Positions 61,656 to 64,000 of a DNA stretch of 64,000 bases are shown here, piece after piece; position 1 is the stretch's first letter; each line of letters starts with the position of its first letter. The notes under the pieces were generated by a model, which had not been told where the DNA came from, ran no database searches, and saw only the letters and a program-made list of their open reading frames with translations. The stretch spans positions 62,001 through 126,000 of the forward strand of contig ONJS01000001.1 of NCBI GenBank assembly GCA_900318205.1, written 5' to 3'. A program made the position numbers and the translations under genes. The stretch is from an uncultured Prevotellaceae bacterium (GTDB taxonomy: Bacteria; Bacteroidota; Bacteroidia; Bacteroidales; Muribaculaceae).

Positions 61656-61686
61656 TTGTGGGGGTGATAGAAAGGTTGTAAATTTG
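61656..61686 (+). promoter_or_regulatory. Bacteroidetes promoter for the kinase-CYTH gene
   Basis: TTG (61656-61658), 20-bp spacer, TAAATTTG (61679-61686). It covers an in-frame GTG at 61686, leaving 61734 as start. Confidence 0.7.
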
Positions 61687-61733
61687 TGATTTGTTTTGAG
61701 AAACCAGTATTGATAACAACCCATCACGAGAAA

Positions 61734-62831
61734 ATGACTGATAAGATTACCAATAAGATTACTAAGATTGTATTGACGGGTGGACCTTGCGCCGGTAAGA
61801 CGACGGCCATGGCGAGGATCATTGAGCACTTCAGTGGTCTGGGATTCCAGGTGTTTGCCATCCCCGAGGTGCCGACGATGTTCAGTAGTGCCGGCATCAA
61901 CTACCTGACGAACAATAAGGCCTTGTTCTTTGAGGCTGAGAAGTCAACCCTCAACATCCAGCTTGCCCTTGAGGATCACTTTGCCAAGATGGCGGCCCAA
62001 TGCAGCAAGCCTGTCCTGATCGTGTGCGACCGCGGTACAATGGACATCAGCGCCTATGTCTCGCCCGAGATTTGGGAGGCATTGACCGAGGAGATGGGCA
62101 CCAACACGGTGAAACTGCGCGACGCCCGCTACGAGGCCATCCTGCACATGGTGACCGCCGCCGCTGGTGCTGAGCAGTTCTATACCAATGAAAACAACAA
62201 GTTCCGCAGCGAGGACGTGGAGCTGGCACGTGAGCTGGACCGCAAGGTGCTGAGCGCATGGACCGGTCATCCCCACCTGCGTGTGATTGGCAACCACATG
62301 GACTTTGACGACAAGCTGCGCCACGTGCTGAATGAGATTTCGACCGTGCTTGGCGTTCCCAGCCCGATCGAGCAGGAGCACAAGTATATCGTCGAGGTTA
62401 CCGGCGACCTCCCCGACTATATCGAGAGCGAGATCACTCAGACCTATCTGCTGAGCGAACCAGGCACCGAGATGCGCGTGCGTAAACGCGGCTGGCAGGG
62501 TAGCTATGTATATTTCCAGACCATCAAGAAGACCGTGAGCAGCGACAAGCAGATCGAAACCGAGCGCCGCATCACCGCGCAGCAATACGTTGACCTGCTG
62601 CAACTTGCCGACCCCAACCACAAGCCCATCAGCAAAATGCGCAAGTGCTTTGTGTGGAAGAACCGCTACTTTGAGCTGGACACCTATATCGAGCCGAAGC
62701 TGGGCATGCAGATTCTGGAGCTCGAGGGCGTGAAGGAAGGCGACGAGGTGGAAATGCCGCCGTTCATCAAGGTTATCGAGGATATCACGGGTAACGAGAA
62801 GTATTATAACTACCAGTTGTCGCTGAGGTGA
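61734..62831 (+). CDS. P-loop kinase / CYTH triphosphate-tunnel fusion protein
   Basis: 365 residues from the ATG at 61734. N-terminal P-loop domain with TGGPCAGKTTAMARI (Walker A, about 17-24) and IVCDRGTMDISAY (DRG, like NadR/AAA_28 kinases). From about residue 215 a CYTH-like domain: IEQEHKYIVEVT (degenerate ExExK), EMRVRKRGWQGSY, ETERRITAQQY, KMRKCFVWKNRYFELDTYIE and LELEGV, i.e. the acidic and basic strands that line a triphosphate tunnel. Plants have a comparable kinase-CYTH order in TTM1/2. It may handle a nucleotide triphosphate or polyphosphate; function unproven. Confidence 0.85.
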   Translation: MTDKITNKITKIVLTGGPCAGKTTAMARIIEHFSGLGFQVFAIPEVPTMFSSAGINYLTNNKALFFEAEKSTLNIQLALEDHFAKMAAQCSKPVLIVCDRGTMDISAYVSPEIWEALTEEMGTNTVKLRDARYEAILHMVTAAAGAEQFYTNENNKFRSEDVELARELDRKVLSAWTGHPHLRVIGNHMDFDDKLRHVLNEISTVLGVPSPIEQEHKYIVEVTGDLPDYIESEITQTYLLSEPGTEMRVRKRGWQGSYVYFQTIKKTVSSDKQIETERRITAQQYVDLLQLADPNHKPISKMRKCFVWKNRYFELDTYIEPKLGMQILELEGVKEGDEVEMPPFIKVIEDITGNEKYYNYQLSLR

Positions 62832-62890
62832 GTTGAAGGCAGCGGGCCACAGGTCCGCAATACCACGAATACCACGACAAATGATAAAAG

Positions 62891-62919
62891 AAAAGCGGGC
62901 CAGTAGCCCGCTTTTTTTT
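62891..62919. terminator. Intrinsic terminator
   Basis: AAAAGCGGGC-CAGTA-GCCCGCTTTTTTTT between convergent genes ending at 62831 and 62941. Confidence 0.92.
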
Positions 62920-62940
62920 ATTGTAGAGCAATCGTCAATG

Positions 62941-63477
62941 TCAATTGGCTTTGTACTTGTAGATGTCGACGAGTTTCATGTTGAAGACGAGGTTGCTGTA
63001 AGGCAGGAGTTCGTCGGACTTCTTGGTTGAGCCGTAGCCTTGCTGATAAGGGATGATGACGGTGCAGCTGTCGCCGACATGCATGTGCGTCAGGGCTATC
63101 ATCCAACCTTCAACATTCTGGCTGACTATCGAGCGATAGATGCTGTCGGCGGGATTGGTCATGTAATATGACGAGTCCACAGGCGTGCCGTTATAGAGTC
63201 TCAGGTGATACTTCACATCTACAGTCGATGAGATGAGCGGCTTGAGGTTGCCCTTGGTCAACATGGTGTCGTTGTGCCAACGAATGAGCGTCTTGGCCGA
63301 GGGATCCCAAGGAGCGGTATACATCGTGTACTGACCTGATGCGGCCTGCTGCTGGAACCAGGCGTCGTTGTTCTGACGCCAATCCTTGTACTCATCCTCA
63401 ACGGCTTTACCCAAGCAGGAGTTGAGCATCGTGATAGCCATGGCAGCCATGATTACGGTATAGAAAAACTTCTTCAT
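62941..63477 (-). CDS. FKBP-type peptidyl-prolyl isomerase lipoprotein
   Basis: 178 residues. Signal with lipobox MLNSC (Cys 21), then an FKBP domain (about 80-178): VDVKYHLRLYNGTPVDSSYY, VEGWMIALTHMHVGDSCTVI, IPYQQGYGS and LVFNMKLVDI. The GWxxAL-x-M-x-G motif is present. It helps folding of periplasmic or outer-membrane proteins. It lies 27 bp after glyQS in the same direction, a common order in Bacteroidales. Confidence 0.92.
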   Translation of the reverse strand: MKKFFYTVIMAAMAITMLNSCLGKAVEDEYKDWRQNNDAWFQQQAASGQYTMYTAPWDPSAKTLIRWHNDTMLTKGNLKPLISSTVDVKYHLRLYNGTPVDSSYYMTNPADSIYRSIVSQNVEGWMIALTHMHVGDSCTVIIPYQQGYGSTKKSDELLPYSNLVFNMKLVDIYKYKAN

Positions 63478-63504
63478 TTCTTTGATGAGCCGTTAGCTGT
63501 ATTA

Positions 63505-64000
63505 TTACATCAGTTTGCGCAGGACATTGTTGAGGCTGCACTCGCGGGCGAGGATAGCGGGAAGGTCGGCGATGGCGACGCGCTCCTGCTGCATGGTGTC
63601 ACGGTCACGCAGGGTGACGGTGTTATCCTCGAGGGTCTGGCCATCGACGGTGATGCAATAGGGGGTACCGATGGCATCCTGGCGGCGATAGCGCTTGCCG
63701 ACGGTGTCCTTGTCCTCGTAGTGGCATGCGAAGTCAAACTTCAGCATGTTCATGATCTCATGAGCCTTCTCGGGCATGCCGTCCTTGCGAACGAGGGGCA
63801 GGATGGCGCACTTGATGGGAGCCAGGGGCTTGGGCAGGTGGAGCACCACGCGGGTGTCGCCGCCCTCAAGCTGCTGCTCCTCGTAGCTGGAGCACATCAC
63901 CGAGAGGAACATGCGGTCCACGCCAATCGAGGTCTCGATGACGTAGGGGGTGTAGCTCTCGTTGAGCTCGGCATCGAAGTACTGGATCTTCTTGCCTGAG
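63505..64000 (-). CDS. glyQS: Glycyl-tRNA synthetase, C-terminal part (cut by window end)
   Basis: 165 codons visible. The first residues inside the window (SGKKIQYFDAELNESYTPYV, then IETSIGVDRM) are class II motif 3 of the alpha2-type GlyRS; the C-terminal anticodon-binding domain follows (LAPIKCAILPLVRKDGMPEK; CHYEDKDTVGKRYRRQDAIG; TPYCITVDG). It charges tRNA-Gly in the cytosol. The N-terminal catalytic part lies beyond 64000. Confidence 0.95.
   Translation of the reverse strand, partial: SGKKIQYFDAELNESYTPYVIETSIGVDRMFLSVMCSSYEEQQLEGGDTRVVLHLPKPLAPIKCAILPLVRKDGMPEKAHEIMNMLKFDFACHYEDKDTVGKRYRRQDAIGTPYCITVDGQTLEDNTVTLRDRDTMQQERVAIADLPAILARECSLNNVLRKLM

Overview
The window reads as a chromosomal segment of a gut-type Bacteroidales (Prevotellaceae or Muribaculaceae would both fit; the sequence does not decide). 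Support: promoters of the Bacteroidetes form TTTG-N19/20-TAnnTTTG in front of many genes, little use of Shine-Dalgarno sites, BspA-like LRR and PorT-like barrel proteins, DUF4369/thioredoxin lipoproteins, one-subunit-type glycyl-tRNA synthetase, and many secreted proteins with dockerin-like C-termini of the GDVNxDGxVNIADV type. No tRNA, rRNA, insertion sequence or CRISPR array was seen.

Layout. (1) 1-13,142, minus strand: a visibly AT-richer surface-polysaccharide operon of 13 genes: GT2 (partial), two tandem GT4 paralogues, four tandem GT2 paralogues, an EpsG/Wzy-like polymerase, another GT2, a GT-B enzyme, and a promoter-proximal module of nucleotidyltransferase, nucleotidyltransferase-kinase fusion and HAD phosphatase. 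A leader of about 300 nt with a strong hairpin precedes it. (2) 14,271-22,507, plus strand: pdxA, a HAD protein, a sugar/polyol-phosphate nucleotidyltransferase, myo-inositol-1-phosphate synthase, the Wzc-type tyrosine kinase and UDP-glucose dehydrogenase, i.e. precursor supply and export control for the polysaccharide. (3) 22,590-37,026: secreted endonuclease I, an orphan RecA-fold protein with a broken P-loop flanked by composite repeats, a GH13 amylase, a thioredoxin-like lipoprotein without CxxC, two divergent glycosyltransferases, a His-rich Zn/Cd-type P-type ATPase, and a small dockerin protein. (4) 37,150-42,188, minus: Dcp-type M3 peptidase, endonuclease/exonuclease/phosphatase protein, and two overlapping rhomboid proteases. 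(5) 42,402-64,000: HU, a giant LRR-dockerin protein, outer-membrane barrel, dicarboxylate symporter, GNAT plus Wzx-like flippase, greA-HIT, parE-coaD-S41 peptidase, PrsW protease, a vWA/FGE-like dockerin protein, sodium:solute symporter, a P-loop kinase/CYTH fusion, FKBP lipoprotein and the C-terminal part of glyQS.

Two themes run through the window. First, five secreted proteins of unrelated function (nuclease, amylase, two adhesin-like or unknown proteins, vWA/FGE-like protein) share the same dockerin-like EF-hand pair although no cohesin is visible, which hints at a common surface-attachment or assembly system. Second, the intergenic DNA is full of short satellites (9-bp TATAGTGAC, 9-bp ACGGAAATG, 10-bp GGGAGTGATG, 7-bp AGTTGTC) and of palindromic REP-like modules that recur many times, mostly just after stop codons; in some cases they run into coding sequence. 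A promoter followed closely by a perfect intrinsic terminator at 30,100-30,220 suggests an undescribed small RNA.
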